In this document: piece by piece, positions 16,671 through 25,806 of the stretch | How the letters are laid out: each line of letters starts with the position of its first letter | Numbering within the stretch: the first letter of the stretch is position 1 | Source: Flavobacterium degerlachei | Lineage (GTDB): Bacteria; Bacteroidota; Bacteroidia; Flavobacteriales; Flavobacteriaceae | Direction: 5' to 3' | NCBI RefSeq assembly: GCF_900106645.1 | Contig: NZ_FNMV01000008.1 | Coordinates: 124,001-188,000 of the forward strand | DNA length: 64,000 nt | Translations under genes and position numbers: made by a program | Notes under the pieces: generated by a model | The model's input: only the letters and a program-made list of their open reading frames with translations | The model's database searches: none | What the model was told of the DNA's origin: nothing

Positions 16671-18116
16671 TTACTTTTTATTCATAACAAAATAATAAAC
16701 CGGAATTCCTAGAGCTACAATACCAAGACCCAATCCTGTATTGAAAGTATCATAAATCAATAAAGTAATGCAAATGCCCACGGTAACTACGATATAAAGC
16801 GCTGGAACAAGTGGATACCCAAAAGCTTTATAAGGTCTCTCTGTATTAGGTTCTTTTTTTCTTAATATAAATACACCAATGATTGTTAAGATATAAAACA
16901 GTAAAGAGGCAAAAGTGGCATACGTCAACAAGTCCCCAAATTTACCCGAAATTCCTAAGACACAAGCCCAAATACATTGTACCCATAGCGCTTTGGCCGG
17001 AACTTGATTTTTATTTAATTCTGTTGCTTGTTTAAAAAACAAACCATCTTTTGCCATAGCGTAAAACAATCTACCTCCTGAAAGAATTAGTCCGCTATTA
17101 GCACCAAAAGTAGACACCATAATTAGCGCTGCCATTACAAAAACACTAACATTACCCATAATCATACCTGCGGCAGCTGCTCCAACTCTATCGTTATTTG
17201 CAAACATAATTCCGCCATCAAAAACAGAAGTTGCTCCTGGCGTCCCCTGCATTGGTAGTAAGGCTAAATAAGCTATGTTAGCCAACACATAAATAATAGT
17301 TACGATTAATGTTCCTAAGAATAAACTTCTAGGAATATTCTTTTTTGGCTCTTTAATTTCTCCAGCAATAAAAGTAACATTGTTCCAGGCATCACTTGAG
17401 AATAAGGAGTTAATCATTGTCGCTGCAGCAGCTCCTAACAATGCCGTTCCAGCCAATTTTGTAACGGTTACCGTTCCGTCAGGATTAAGCACCGTTTTAC
17501 TCGCGTCCCACATATTAGCAAAGTTATTTGCCAAAACGTCTGTTTTAAGTCCTACATATATCCCTAAAATGATCAAAGCAAATAAAGCGATCAACTTAGC
17601 CGAAGTCAATATTAGTTGCACTATTTTTCCGCTTTTAACCCCTTGTGTATTAATATAAGTAAGCAGAATAATACTTAAAATAGCCAATAATTTACTATTC
17701 GTAAATACAAAACCAGTTCCTATTTTGAACAGTGTATCGTCTAATACCGGAAAAAATATGGCAGCATAACTAGCAAATGTTACCGCAATTGCCGCAATAA
17801 CTCCTGTCTGAATCACTGTAAAAACGGTCCATCCATAGAGAAAGGAAACTAACCTCCCATACGCACGTTGAATATAAACAAATTGTCCGCCAGCATTAGG
17901 CATCATTCCTGCTAATTCTCCATAACTCAATGCCGCTGCAACAGTTATTAAACCTGTAACTAACCAAATTACCAATAACCAAGCTGCAGAACCTATGTCC
18001 CTTGCCATGGCCGACGTTACAATAAAAATTCCGGAACCTATCATGGAACCTGCTACTAAACTAGTAGCATCAATTAATCCTAAAGAGCGTTTTAGCTCCG
18101 TTTTATTTTCCGACAT
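16671..18116 (-). CDS. APC family amino acid permease
   Basis: 481 residues with about twelve membrane helices. The first helix carries the APC signature SLVAGSMIGSGIFIV, with GGQFVYIQRAYG near residue 80 and WNNVTFIAGEIKEPKKNIPRSL near 250. The family exchanges or symports amino acids across the inner membrane; LAT-like members share this organisation. The substrate is not evident. It converges with the Crp/Fnr gene (6 bp between stops) and lies about 50 bp after mazG in the same direction. Confidence 0.88.
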   Translation of the reverse strand: MSENKTELKRSLGLIDATSLVAGSMIGSGIFIVTSAMARDIGSAAWLLVIWLVTGLITVAAALSYGELAGMMPNAGGQFVYIQRAYGRLVSFLYGWTVFTVIQTGVIAAIAVTFASYAAIFFPVLDDTLFKIGTGFVFTNSKLLAILSIILLTYINTQGVKSGKIVQLILTSAKLIALFALIILGIYVGLKTDVLANNFANMWDASKTVLNPDGTVTVTKLAGTALLGAAAATMINSLFSSDAWNNVTFIAGEIKEPKKNIPRSLFLGTLIVTIIYVLANIAYLALLPMQGTPGATSVFDGGIMFANNDRVGAAAAGMIMGNVSVFVMAALIMVSTFGANSGLILSGGRLFYAMAKDGLFFKQATELNKNQVPAKALWVQCIWACVLGISGKFGDLLTYATFASLLFYILTIIGVFILRKKEPNTERPYKAFGYPLVPALYIVVTVGICITLLIYDTFNTGLGLGIVALGIPVYYFVMNKK

Positions 18117-18170
18117 AGTTATATGCTGTTGACTTGTATTTTATGTTTTTTGCTTCAAGCTAAAATGCAA

Positions 18171-18944
18171 TTATAATTTCTTTGCTTCTTCCCAGAAAAT
18201 ATCCATCTCAGCAAGGGTCATATCCATTAAAGGTTTACCAAGTTCTCCAGCTTTGCTTTCTAAATATTGAAAACGCTTAATGAATTTTTTATTGGTACGT
18301 TCTAAAGCATCTTCTGGATTAATATTTAGGAAACGAGCATAATTAATCATTGAAAATAACACATCACCAAACTCGGCTTCCATTTTATCTTGATCACCAG
18401 CGGCTACCTCAACTTGTAATTCCTGTAACTCCTCTTGAACTTTATCCCAAACCTGATGTGATTCTTCCCAATCAAAACCTACACCTTTTACTTTATCCTG
18501 AATTCGGCTTGCTTTTACTAATGCAGGCAAACTCTTGGGCACACCTTCAAGAACCGATTTTCTACCTTCTTTTAGTTTTAATTTTTCCCAATTCTGTTTT
18601 ACCTCTTCTTCGTCCTTTACAACAGTATCGCTATAAATATGTGGATGACGGTGAATTAGCTTATCACAGATTTCGTTGCAGACATCAGCAATATCAAAAT
18701 CATTTGTTTCGCTTCCTATCTTAGCATAAAAAACAAGATGCAACATTAAATCGCCCAATTCTTTCTTTACTTCATTCAAATCATTATCCAAGATGGCGTC
18801 ACCTAACTCATAGGTTTCTTCAATAGTAAGATGCCTAAGTGTTTGCATGGTTTGCTTTTTATCCCATGGACATTTCTCACGAAGATCATCCATGATATCT
18901 AGTAGTCTTTCGAAAGCCTTAAGTTGAGTTTGTCTAGTATTCAT
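18171..18944 (-). CDS. mazG: Nucleoside triphosphate pyrophosphohydrolase MazG
   Basis: 257 residues, the full two-domain MazG length. The first domain begins with LREKCPWDKKQT and carries EETYELGDAI and GDLMLHLVFYAK, the Mg-binding Glu/Asp set. The second domain repeats this with the EFGDVLFSMINYARF motif and ends near NKKFIKRFQYLE. MazG hydrolyses NTPs to NMP and pyrophosphate and cleans the nucleotide pool. VGFDWEE links the two halves as in E. coli MazG. A terminator separates it from the gene before. Confidence 0.95.
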   Translation of the reverse strand: MNTRQTQLKAFERLLDIMDDLREKCPWDKKQTMQTLRHLTIEETYELGDAILDNDLNEVKKELGDLMLHLVFYAKIGSETNDFDIADVCNEICDKLIHRHPHIYSDTVVKDEEEVKQNWEKLKLKEGRKSVLEGVPKSLPALVKASRIQDKVKGVGFDWEESHQVWDKVQEELQELQVEVAAGDQDKMEAEFGDVLFSMINYARFLNINPEDALERTNKKFIKRFQYLESKAGELGKPLMDMTLAEMDIFWEEAKKL

Positions 18945-18967
18945 TGAAAATGGTTTTGTGTAAAAAT

Positions 18968-19009
18968 AAGAAATCCTGAAATCTAAAAAAGTAGATCACA
19001 GGATTTCTT
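18968..19009. terminator. Terminator downstream of the DUF5606 gene
   Basis: Perfect 11-bp arms AAGAAATCCTG (18968-18978) and CAGGATTTCTT (18999-19009) with a nested stem (ATCTA/TAGAT). A T-rich tail follows in the minus-strand direction, the direction of the DUF5606 gene. Confidence 0.82.
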
Positions 19010-19028
19010 TATAAATTTTGAGAATAAA

Positions 19029-19505
19029 TTATTCTACAATCTTTTTTTCTTTTTTTGGTTTTTCAGCAACTACTTCTGCTTCAGCAGGAGTTTCAGCTGC
19101 AACATTTTCTTCAGCTGCTACCTCATCAACAACAAGACCTTTAGCCTGGATCATATTGTACCAGTTTAAAATTTTCTTAATGTCTGAAGGATATACTCTT
19201 TCTTCATCGTAATCAGCTAAAATTTCTTTAAAATAAGCTGCCAATGTAGCGTTATCTGATTTATGCGAAATTGCTGGACCATTACTTTCTTTTGCAGCAA
19301 TTCTTTTCATTATTTCTGCTAAAGGTTGTTCACCTTCGTAAGTATAAACTGAAATCTCAGATAACAAACTCACATTACTTTTTAAGTTTACAGTGATTTT
19401 TTTTCCATCTGCTAATGATTCCGCAACAAAACCACTACGTGTTTGTACTTTAAGTATGTATAAACCTGGTTTCCCTGAAATCGCTAATATTTTTTCTAAA
19501 TTCAT
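19029..19505 (-). CDS. DUF5606 domain protein
   Basis: 158 residues. The N-terminal half (LEKILAISGKPGLYILKVQTR, ADGKKITV, then EISVYTYEGEQPLAEI) is the DUF5606 family, found next to peptide deformylase in Bacteroidetes. There is a KILNWYNMI segment near residue 110, then an Ala/Glu/Val-rich low-complexity tail from about 125 ending in a lysine cluster. There is no signal peptide and no known function. It lies 91 bp downstream of def on the same strand and is probably cotranscribed. Confidence 0.82.
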   Translation of the reverse strand: MNLEKILAISGKPGLYILKVQTRSGFVAESLADGKKITVNLKSNVSLLSEISVYTYEGEQPLAEIMKRIAAKESNGPAISHKSDNATLAAYFKEILADYDEERVYPSDIKKILNWYNMIQAKGLVVDEVAAEENVAAETPAEAEVVAEKPKKEKKIVE

Positions 19506-19596
19506 GCTATTTTACTTATAATTAAGAATTCTATTTGTATTATATTTTTTTGACAAAGTCCAAGAACCATACCAAGGTAAACATTTTAGAATTTAT

Positions 19597-20184
19597 TTAC
19601 CTTCCTTTTTTGGCAATAAATCTCATTCTATAATCTTGAAATGTTTTGCCTTCAGTAATGTTTTTTAACTTCTTCTGAATCAAGCGTTTTTTAAGTGATG
19701 AGATCTTATCTGTAAATAAGATTCCTTCAATATGATCGTATTCATGCTGAATAACTCTAGCTATTAATCCTTCAAAAACTTCCGTTTTCATTACAAAATC
19801 CTCTTCACAATACTCAATTGTGATTTTTGGATTTCTGTAAACGTCCTCACGAACATCTGGAATACTCAAACATCCTTCATTAAAGCACCATTCTTCACCT
19901 TCTTCTTTCAACATTTTTGCGTTGATAAAGGTTCTTTTAAAGCCTTTTAATTCTTGTTGTTTACTAGCTTCCAAATCTTCATCCTCGCTAAAGGGTGTAG
20001 TGTCGATTACAAATAAACGAAGAGCCTTTCCTACTTGTGGAGCGGCAAGACCTACTCCGTAAGCGTTATACATCGTTTCGTACATATTAGTGATCGTCTC
20101 TTTTAAGTCCGGGTGCTCTTCTGTAACATCCTCCCCTACCTTTCTCAAAACGGGATGTCCATATCCTACAATTGGTAAAATCAT
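19597..20184 (-). CDS. def: Peptide deformylase
   Basis: 195 residues from the ATG at 20184 (MILPIVGYGHPVLRK); the frame is open to 20229 but the family begins here. It removes the N-formyl group from new proteins. All three active-site motifs are present: GVGLAAPQVG near residue 45, EGCLSIP near 107 with the metal-binding Cys, and HEYDH near 150 with the two metal-binding His and the catalytic Glu. A lysine-rich C-terminal tail follows, as in other Bacteroidetes deformylases. Confidence 0.97.
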   Translation of the reverse strand: MILPIVGYGHPVLRKVGEDVTEEHPDLKETITNMYETMYNAYGVGLAAPQVGKALRLFVIDTTPFSEDEDLEASKQQELKGFKRTFINAKMLKEEGEEWCFNEGCLSIPDVREDVYRNPKITIEYCEEDFVMKTEVFEGLIARVIQHEYDHIEGILFTDKISSLKKRLIQKKLKNITEGKTFQDYRMRFIAKKGR

Positions 20185-20335
20185 TGTTTTTGTATTAAGT
20201 ATTATCAACCATAAATTCAGAAACTTCATTCTTTAAATACGGTTGGCAAAAATAGTAAAAATTTAGAGAATGAATAATTCCTGATTGATAAATAGTTTTT
20301 ATTTATATTTTACACATAAATCAATGCTGTTTCTC

Positions 20336-20365
20336 ATTGGGTAAATACTACAATTCTTATATTTG
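20336..20365 (+). promoter_or_regulatory. Bacteroidetes-type promoter of the FUSC gene
   Basis: TATATTTG at 20358-20365 fits the -7 consensus TAnnTTTG; TTGG at 20337-20340 is at about the right distance for the -33 element. Confidence 0.55.
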
Positions 20366-20382
20366 CGAGTAATCTATTCCCT

Positions 20383-22599
20383 ATGATTTCTAAGATCAAG
20401 CAATTTGCAGACAGTACTTATTTCACGAATGCCCTAAAGGTAACTATATCTGCGGTCGTTCCTGTTTTATTGTTTTCTTATTTAGGCCATTTTCGAATTG
20501 GTTTTACAATCGCACTTGGTGCCTTTTTTACTTATCCCAGTGATATACCTAGTAACTTAAAACACAAGATTAATGGGATACTAGTTGCTGTTCTTATTGT
20601 TGCCAGTGTCAATTTAATTATAAACTTAATTCATCCGTATCCGCTCATCTTTTATCCGATACTGACGTTATTGATTTTTTTCTTATCCATGATTTCGGTT
20701 TATGGACAGAGGGCAACCATGGTTTCATTTTCGGCATTGCTTTCTATTTCCTTGGCATTTGCCCATTTACAAACTGGATGGGAAATAGTACAATATTCAG
20801 GTTTAATTATGTCTGGAGGTTTGTTCTACCTTTTGGTTTCACTGATTTTCTATTATGTCAGGCCGCATAGGTATGTTGAACTACAAATATCGGAGTGTAT
20901 CCAACTAACTTCTAAATACTTAAAATTAAGAGGGGATCTATGGAAAGTTAATTCAGATAGAAAAGCTATCACTAAAAAACAATTGCATTTACAGGTGCAG
21001 TTGAACACAATACATGAAAACATAAGAGAAGTTCTTATCAGAAATCGAACTGTCTCCGGTTCTTCTAATCAGAATAGAAAAATGCTAATGATCTTTATCT
21101 CTTTAGTGGAAATAATGGAATTAGCGGTTTCTACCTCATTCGACCATAATAAACTACACCAGAAATTTGACAATTATCCAAAGGTTTTAAACACCTACCA
21201 AAATTTAGCCTACCACCTTGCAACCCATTTAAAACAGTTGTCCAAAAGTATCCAAGACAGAACCAAATACGTTTCTAAACACAATTTAGACAACGATTTA
21301 AAGGAATTGGAATTGGCTATTGAAGACTACGAAATAGATATGGATAAGGCTCGCGCATCTGAAGGAGTATTTATGCTAAAAACCATGTTGAATTATGCCG
21401 AAAAGCAAGTCGACACAATTAAAATTCTGGAGCGTGCATATACCTCATCTGTAATTTCAAATGATTTCAAAGGAAGGGATAAGGATTTAGAAAAATTCAT
21501 ATCAACACAATACTATCCTTTAAGCACGATGATTGAAAACTTTAGTTTTTCGTCTACTGTTTTCAGGCACTCTCTTCGATTAACAATTACCCTTGTAATA
21601 GGATTTATTATTAGCCAACTACTTCCTTTCCAAAATGACTATTGGATTGTACTGACTATTGTCGTTATTATGCGCCAAGGATATGGCCTGACTAAACAAC
21701 GTACCTTTCATAGAATCTTCGGAACTATTCTTGGTGGCTTTATCGCTTTTGGAATTCTTTCGGTAATTCACGATTCTTCCATAATTGGAGCATTAGCTAT
21801 TATTGCGATGCTTTTTGGCTTTTCATTTACACCTTCCAATTACAAAATTGGAGCTACTTTTATCACTGTTTATGTGATTTTCATTTATGGAATATTAACC
21901 CCAAATATAGAAGATGTCATACAGTATAGGGTATTAGACACCCTTGTTGGAGCAAGTTTATCGTTTTTAGCCAATTACTTTTTATGGCCTTCTTGGGAAT
22001 TTTTGAATATTCCTGTTTATCTAGAAAAATCGATTGATGCGAATCGAAAATATTTGCAGCAGATATCACTACTTTATAATAAAAAAGGAGATATTTCTAC
22101 CTCGTATCGTTTAGCTAGAAAAGAAGCATTCGTAGAAATTGGTAATCTAATGGCTTCTTTTCAAAGGATGATCCAAGAACCAAAATCGAAACAAAACAAA
22201 CTACCTCAAGTTTACAAGTTAACCGTACTTAATCATACATTGCTGTCTTCAGCTGCCTCCTTGGGAACTTATATTCAGTCGCACAAAACTACTGAAGCAT
22301 CCGAAGCATTTAACGTTGTAATTAGCAATGTAATTCAAAATTTAGAAAATGCAATGCTGCTTTTAAAAGAAGATGAAGCCGAACCAAAAGACAATAGTAC
22401 TGAAGAAATAGGAAAGCGATTTACTGAGTTGAAAAATATTCGCGCCAGAGATTTAAAACAAGTAAATGGTATAGACGAAGAAGCTTATCAGTTAAAAATG
22501 CAAGAGTCACAATTGGTAATTGAGCAATTGATTTGGCTGACAAACCTGTCTGAAAACATAGTGAAAACTACTAAAATATTGATGCAGGCCCAATCCTAA
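20383..22599 (+). CDS. FUSC family inner-membrane transporter (YccS/YhfK-like)
   Basis: 738 residues. Two bundles of membrane helices (about residues 18-165 and 395-535) flank a cytoplasmic helical region, the layout of YccS/YhfK and related aromatic acid exporters. The second bundle holds DYWIVLTIVVIMRQGYGLT and the following KQRTFHRIFGTILGG, the fusaric-acid-resistance signature. A long cytoplasmic helical tail ends the protein. Substrates of flavobacterial members are unknown. It stands alone, with its own promoter, convergent to mqo. Confidence 0.88.
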   Translation: MISKIKQFADSTYFTNALKVTISAVVPVLLFSYLGHFRIGFTIALGAFFTYPSDIPSNLKHKINGILVAVLIVASVNLIINLIHPYPLIFYPILTLLIFFLSMISVYGQRATMVSFSALLSISLAFAHLQTGWEIVQYSGLIMSGGLFYLLVSLIFYYVRPHRYVELQISECIQLTSKYLKLRGDLWKVNSDRKAITKKQLHLQVQLNTIHENIREVLIRNRTVSGSSNQNRKMLMIFISLVEIMELAVSTSFDHNKLHQKFDNYPKVLNTYQNLAYHLATHLKQLSKSIQDRTKYVSKHNLDNDLKELELAIEDYEIDMDKARASEGVFMLKTMLNYAEKQVDTIKILERAYTSSVISNDFKGRDKDLEKFISTQYYPLSTMIENFSFSSTVFRHSLRLTITLVIGFIISQLLPFQNDYWIVLTIVVIMRQGYGLTKQRTFHRIFGTILGGFIAFGILSVIHDSSIIGALAIIAMLFGFSFTPSNYKIGATFITVYVIFIYGILTPNIEDVIQYRVLDTLVGASLSFLANYFLWPSWEFLNIPVYLEKSIDANRKYLQQISLLYNKKGDISTSYRLARKEAFVEIGNLMASFQRMIQEPKSKQNKLPQVYKLTVLNHTLLSSAASLGTYIQSHKTTEASEAFNVVISNVIQNLENAMLLLKEDEAEPKDNSTEEIGKRFTELKNIRARDLKQVNGIDEEAYQLKMQESQLVIEQLIWLTNLSENIVKTTKILMQAQS

Positions 22600-22601
22600 A
22601 C

Positions 22602-22632
22602 AAAAAAATCCCGAACTAATGCCGGGATTTCA
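22602..22632. terminator. Terminator between convergent FUSC and mqo genes
   Basis: Stem ATCCCGA / TGCCGGGAT around a short loop (about 22606-22630), with A and T runs on either side. It lies between stops at 22599 and 22649 and can serve both genes. Confidence 0.6.
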
Positions 22633-22648
22633 TCTGAATTTTACAATT

Positions 22649-24139
22649 CTATAATTTTAATACTGCTGTCGTATGTTTTCTTATTTCATCTGATAATGCA
22701 GCGTTTTCATTTAGCTTTTGTCCATAAGAAGGAATCATTTCTTTGAACTTTTTCTGCCATTCATCAGTTTTAGTTTCTTCTTTGAAACATCTTCCCACTA
22801 AGTCTACCATAATGGAAACAGCGGTTGACGCGCCAGGAGAAGCGCCTAGCAAAACCGCCATCGTTCCATCAGCAGTTGTGATAACTTCTGTACCAAATTC
22901 TAATATTCCACCTTCTTTTTCGTCTTTTTTAATTACTTGTACCCTTTGTCCCGCTCTTTCAATTACCCAGTCTTCTGACTTAGCATTTGGAACATATTCG
23001 CGTAAGGCGTTAATTCTATCTTCTGTTGATTGACGTACTTGATCAATCAAATATTTGGTTAATGGAATGTTTTTAATACCGGCAGAAATCATTGGTAAAA
23101 TATTATCCGTGGTAATCGAAAATGGTAAATCAGAATACGAACCGTTTTTCAAAAAACGAGTTGAAAAGCCTGCAAACGGACCAAATAACAATTGTTTTTC
23201 ACCGTTAATCATTCTAGAATCTATGTGAGGAACTGACATTGGCGGAGCGCCTACACTTGCTTTTCCATATACCTTAGCTTTATGCTGAGCAATAACTTCA
23301 GGGTTTATACATTTTAACCATTGTCCGCTAACCGGAAAACCACCAAAACCTTCACCTTCTGGAACATCAGCTTTTTCTAGTAATGGCAAAGAGCCACCTC
23401 CTGCACCAATAAACACAAATTTACTATATACTTTCCTTTTTTGGCCTGAAGCCAAATCAGTAATTTTTATTCTCCAAGACTTATCCTCACGTTGTTTCAT
23501 TTTTTGAACTTCGTGATGGTAATGAATTGTTACGCCATCCAATGTATCTAAATAATTAAAGATACTTCTGGTCAATTCTCCAAAATTCACATCAGTCCCC
23601 ATTGCCATATAAGTAGCAGCCATATTCTGTGAGGCATCTCTACCTTCCATAACTAAGGGCATCCATTCTTTCATTTGAGAAAAATCAGTGCTATATACCA
23701 TATCTTTGAAAAGCTGATTTTGCTGTAAAGCATCAAATCTTTTCTTAAGATATGCAACATTTTTATCTCCCCATACAAAACTCATATGAGGAATGCTTTT
23801 TATAAAATTCTCAGGAGAAGGCACTTTCTTTTGTTCTACTAAATAAGCCCAAAATTGACGTGATACTTCAAAAGATTCAGCGATACTGATTGCTTTCTTA
23901 GGGTCAACTGATCCGTCAGCACTTTCAGGAGTATAATTAAGTTCACAGAAGGCAGAGTGTCCAGTTCCTGCATTATTCCAAGCATCAGAACTTTCAGCAG
24001 CTGCGATATCTAATCTTTCGAAAATTTCAATTTTTAAATCGGGTTGTAGTTCTTTTAGAATCAAGCCCAAAGTGGCGCTCATAATTCCGGCTCCTATAAG
24101 TACTACTTCAGTATTTGAACGAATGGTTGTGTCAGGCAT
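22649..24139 (-). CDS. mqo: Malate:quinone oxidoreductase
   Basis: 496 residues, the family length. It oxidises malate to oxaloacetate and passes electrons to menaquinone at the membrane, feeding the respiratory chain that ends in cbb3 oxidase. The FAD-binding fold begins VVLIGAGIMSATLG near residue 14; NNAGTGHSAFCELNYTP near 55, FIGAGGGSLPLL near 245 and GGFPVSGQWLKC near 270 are conserved Mqo stretches. The end LLGASPGASTAVSIM is typical. It has a clear promoter at 24159-24166. Confidence 0.96.
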   Translation of the reverse strand: MPDTTIRSNTEVVLIGAGIMSATLGLILKELQPDLKIEIFERLDIAAAESSDAWNNAGTGHSAFCELNYTPESADGSVDPKKAISIAESFEVSRQFWAYLVEQKKVPSPENFIKSIPHMSFVWGDKNVAYLKKRFDALQQNQLFKDMVYSTDFSQMKEWMPLVMEGRDASQNMAATYMAMGTDVNFGELTRSIFNYLDTLDGVTIHYHHEVQKMKQREDKSWRIKITDLASGQKRKVYSKFVFIGAGGGSLPLLEKADVPEGEGFGGFPVSGQWLKCINPEVIAQHKAKVYGKASVGAPPMSVPHIDSRMINGEKQLLFGPFAGFSTRFLKNGSYSDLPFSITTDNILPMISAGIKNIPLTKYLIDQVRQSTEDRINALREYVPNAKSEDWVIERAGQRVQVIKKDEKEGGILEFGTEVITTADGTMAVLLGASPGASTAVSIMVDLVGRCFKEETKTDEWQKKFKEMIPSYGQKLNENAALSDEIRKHTTAVLKL

Positions 24140-24158
24140 AGCAATAAAATTTAAAGTG

Positions 24159-24166
24159 CAAAGATA
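24159..24166 (-). promoter_or_regulatory. -7 promoter element of mqo
   Basis: On the minus strand TATCTTTG (24166 down to 24159), a full match to TAnnTTTG, about 20 bp before the mqo ATG. TTG and T-rich DNA lie 20-25 bp further upstream. Confidence 0.6.
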
Positions 24167-24221
24167 CTTTTTTAAAATCGCAAAAAAAACAATAAATACA
24201 CCTTGAAAAGTTAGATTTTAC

Positions 24222-24233
24222 GAAAACGTTTTC
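24222..24233. promoter_or_regulatory. Palindrome upstream of mqo, possible operator
   Basis: Perfect 12-bp palindrome GAAAACGTTTTC in the 121-bp gap between ruvX and mqo, about 56 bp upstream of the mqo -7 element. The central CG and A/T arms resemble LacI-family operators. No such regulator gene is in the window, so this is only suggestive. Confidence 0.3.
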
Positions 24234-24260
24234 ACTCTGTACATCATTAAAAATGATGCC

Positions 24261-24677
24261 TTAAAATGTCTTCCGATTCAAATAATCCTGAAGCATTATT
24301 GTTGCCGAAATTTCGTCAATAAGCGCTTTATTTTGACGTTGCTTTTTACTAAGTCCACTATCTATCATAGATTGAAATGCCATCTTAGAAGTAAAACGTT
24401 CGTCCATTCTAATGACTTTCATATCCGGAAAATGATTCGAAAAATGAGTTACAAACCCCTTAATTATAGAGGCACTTTCTGAGGGCTGCCCATTCATCTG
24501 TTTAGGTTCACCAATAATTACAGCTTCGACTTTTTCTTTCGAAAAATAATCTTTCAGGAAAGGAATGGCAGTTGCACTAGGAATAGTCGTCAAGCCTGAA
24601 GCTATGATTTGCATTTCATCAGTCACGGCAATACCTGTCCGTTTTTGTCCGTAATCTATAGAGAGAATTCGAGCCAT
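24261..24677 (-). CDS. ruvX: RuvX/YqgF family nuclease (putative Holliday junction resolvase)
   Basis: 138 residues. RNase-H-like fold with the first catalytic Asp in ILSIDYGQKRTGIAV, EAVIIGEPKQMNG near residue 55, VIRMDERFTSKMA near 90 and the closing DEISATIMLQDYL. Members act in 16S rRNA 5' maturation and are annotated as a Holliday junction resolvase. It is a single gene with its own TATCTTTG -7 element on the minus strand. Confidence 0.94.
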   Translation of the reverse strand: MARILSIDYGQKRTGIAVTDEMQIIASGLTTIPSATAIPFLKDYFSKEKVEAVIIGEPKQMNGQPSESASIIKGFVTHFSNHFPDMKVIRMDERFTSKMAFQSMIDSGLSKKQRQNKALIDEISATIMLQDYLNRKTF

Positions 24678-24695
24678 GTTTTTTTATTTATTTTG

Positions 24696-24703
24696 CAAAG
24701 ATA
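24696..24703 (-). promoter_or_regulatory. -7 promoter element of ruvX
   Basis: TATCTTTG on the minus strand (24703 down to 24696), 18 bp before the ATG; identical to the mqo element. No clear -33 element was seen. Confidence 0.5.
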
Positions 24704-24903
24704 CATAAAGAATTAACTTTCCTAATGCAATTACAGATTAGCAAACTATTGCTATTTCTTTAATTAAAGTTACTATTTGTAAACTTAAATTTTTCCCAAC
24801 CCTACAGACAAACACACAAAAAAAATCATCATGTTATTTTTAGAACAAAAAAAACAAATATGTTACTATTGCGAAAACGCTTCCCTTTTCTAAAAAATCG
24901 AAT

Positions 24904-24911
24904 TATATTTG
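24904..24911 (+). promoter_or_regulatory. -7 promoter element of dapD
   Basis: TATATTTG, matching TAnnTTTG, 17 bp before the dapD ATG. A clear -33 element was not seen. Confidence 0.5.
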
Positions 24912-24928
24912 CGTAAAAATCATCTAAA

Positions 24929-25744
24929 ATGAATCCATTACAGACTATTATAGAACAGGCTTGGGAAAACAGAGCTTTGTTACAAGAAGAAACAACTACT
25001 AATGCAATTAGAGAAGTTATTGAATTATTAGACTCAGGAAAATTACGTGTTGCTGAACCAGTTGGGGACGGATGGCAAGTAAACGAATGGGTTAAGAAAG
25101 CAGTAGTTATGTACTTCCCTATCCAAAAAATGGAAACAGTAGAAGCTGGTATTTTCGAATACCATGATAAAATGTTGTTAAAAAGAGATTATGCCGAAAA
25201 AGGAATTCGAGTAGTTCCTGGTGCAATTGCTCGTTACGGTGCTTATATCTCAAGTGGTGTAATTATGATGCCAAGTTACGTAAACATTGGTGCATATGTT
25301 GACGAAGGAACTATGGTAGATACTTGGGCAACAGTAGGTAGTTGTGCTCAAATTGGTAAGAACGTACATTTAAGTGGTGGTGTTGGTATTGGTGGTGTTC
25401 TTGAACCTCTTCAAGCTGCTCCAGTAATCATTGAAGACGGTGCTTTTATAGGTTCTCGTTGTATCGTTGTTGAAGGAGTTCATGTTGGTAAAGAAGCAGT
25501 TCTTGGTGCTAATGTTTGTTTGACAGCATCTACAAAAATCATTGATGTTACTGGTGAAACTCCGGTTCAAATGAAAGGATTTGTTCCGGCACGTTCTGTA
25601 GTAATTCCTGGAAGTTATACTAAAAAATTCGCAGCTGGTGAATTTCAAGTTCCATGTGCATTAATCATTGGAACACGCAAACCTTCTACCGATTTAAAAA
25701 CATCTTTGAATAACGCTTTACGTGAATATGACGTAGCAGTTTAA
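24929..25744 (+). CDS. dapD: Tetrahydrodipicolinate N-succinyltransferase
   Basis: 271 residues, full family length. It transfers succinyl from succinyl-CoA to tetrahydrodipicolinate in the lysine and diaminopimelate pathway, which feeds peptidoglycan. The N-terminal helical domain (about 1-100) is followed by a left-handed beta helix of hexapeptides (VIMMPSYVNIGAYVDEG, then GSCAQIGKNVHLSGGVGIGG) and the conserved VIIEDGAFIGSRC. Trimeric in known members. A strong terminator follows, so it is monocistronic. Confidence 0.97.
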   Translation: MNPLQTIIEQAWENRALLQEETTTNAIREVIELLDSGKLRVAEPVGDGWQVNEWVKKAVVMYFPIQKMETVEAGIFEYHDKMLLKRDYAEKGIRVVPGAIARYGAYISSGVIMMPSYVNIGAYVDEGTMVDTWATVGSCAQIGKNVHLSGGVGIGGVLEPLQAAPVIIEDGAFIGSRCIVVEGVHVGKEAVLGANVCLTASTKIIDVTGETPVQMKGFVPARSVVIPGSYTKKFAAGEFQVPCALIIGTRKPSTDLKTSLNNALREYDVAV

Positions 25745-25776
25745 ATTTATTTTACTTTAAAATATTATTGTATATT

Positions 25777-25803
25777 CCTCCCTTAAAAAGGGAGGTTTTT
25801 TTA
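25777..25803 (+). terminator. Intrinsic terminator after dapD
   Basis: Eight-bp perfect stem CCTCCCTT/AAGGGAGG (25777-25784, 25788-25795) with an AAA loop and seven T. It ends just before the next start at 25807, so the glycosyltransferase is translated from the very end of this T run or from readthrough. Confidence 0.93.
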
Positions 25804-25806
25804 TTT

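Noticed and set aside
17380..17658. 92-codon frame opposite the APC permease
   Set aside because: Shadow of a membrane-helix region; no independent support.
18350..18724. 124-codon frame opposite mazG
   Set aside because: Entirely inside mazG, composition biased, no recognisable domain.
24242..24258. Hairpin CATCATT-AAA-AATGATG after ruvX as terminator
   Set aside because: Seven weak A/T-rich pairs and no T run on the minus strand; too weak to call.
25370..25648. 92-codon open frame antisense to dapD
   Set aside because: Lies wholly within dapD, Asn/Thr/Ser-rich composition as expected from the complement of hexapeptide codons, no family resemblance.
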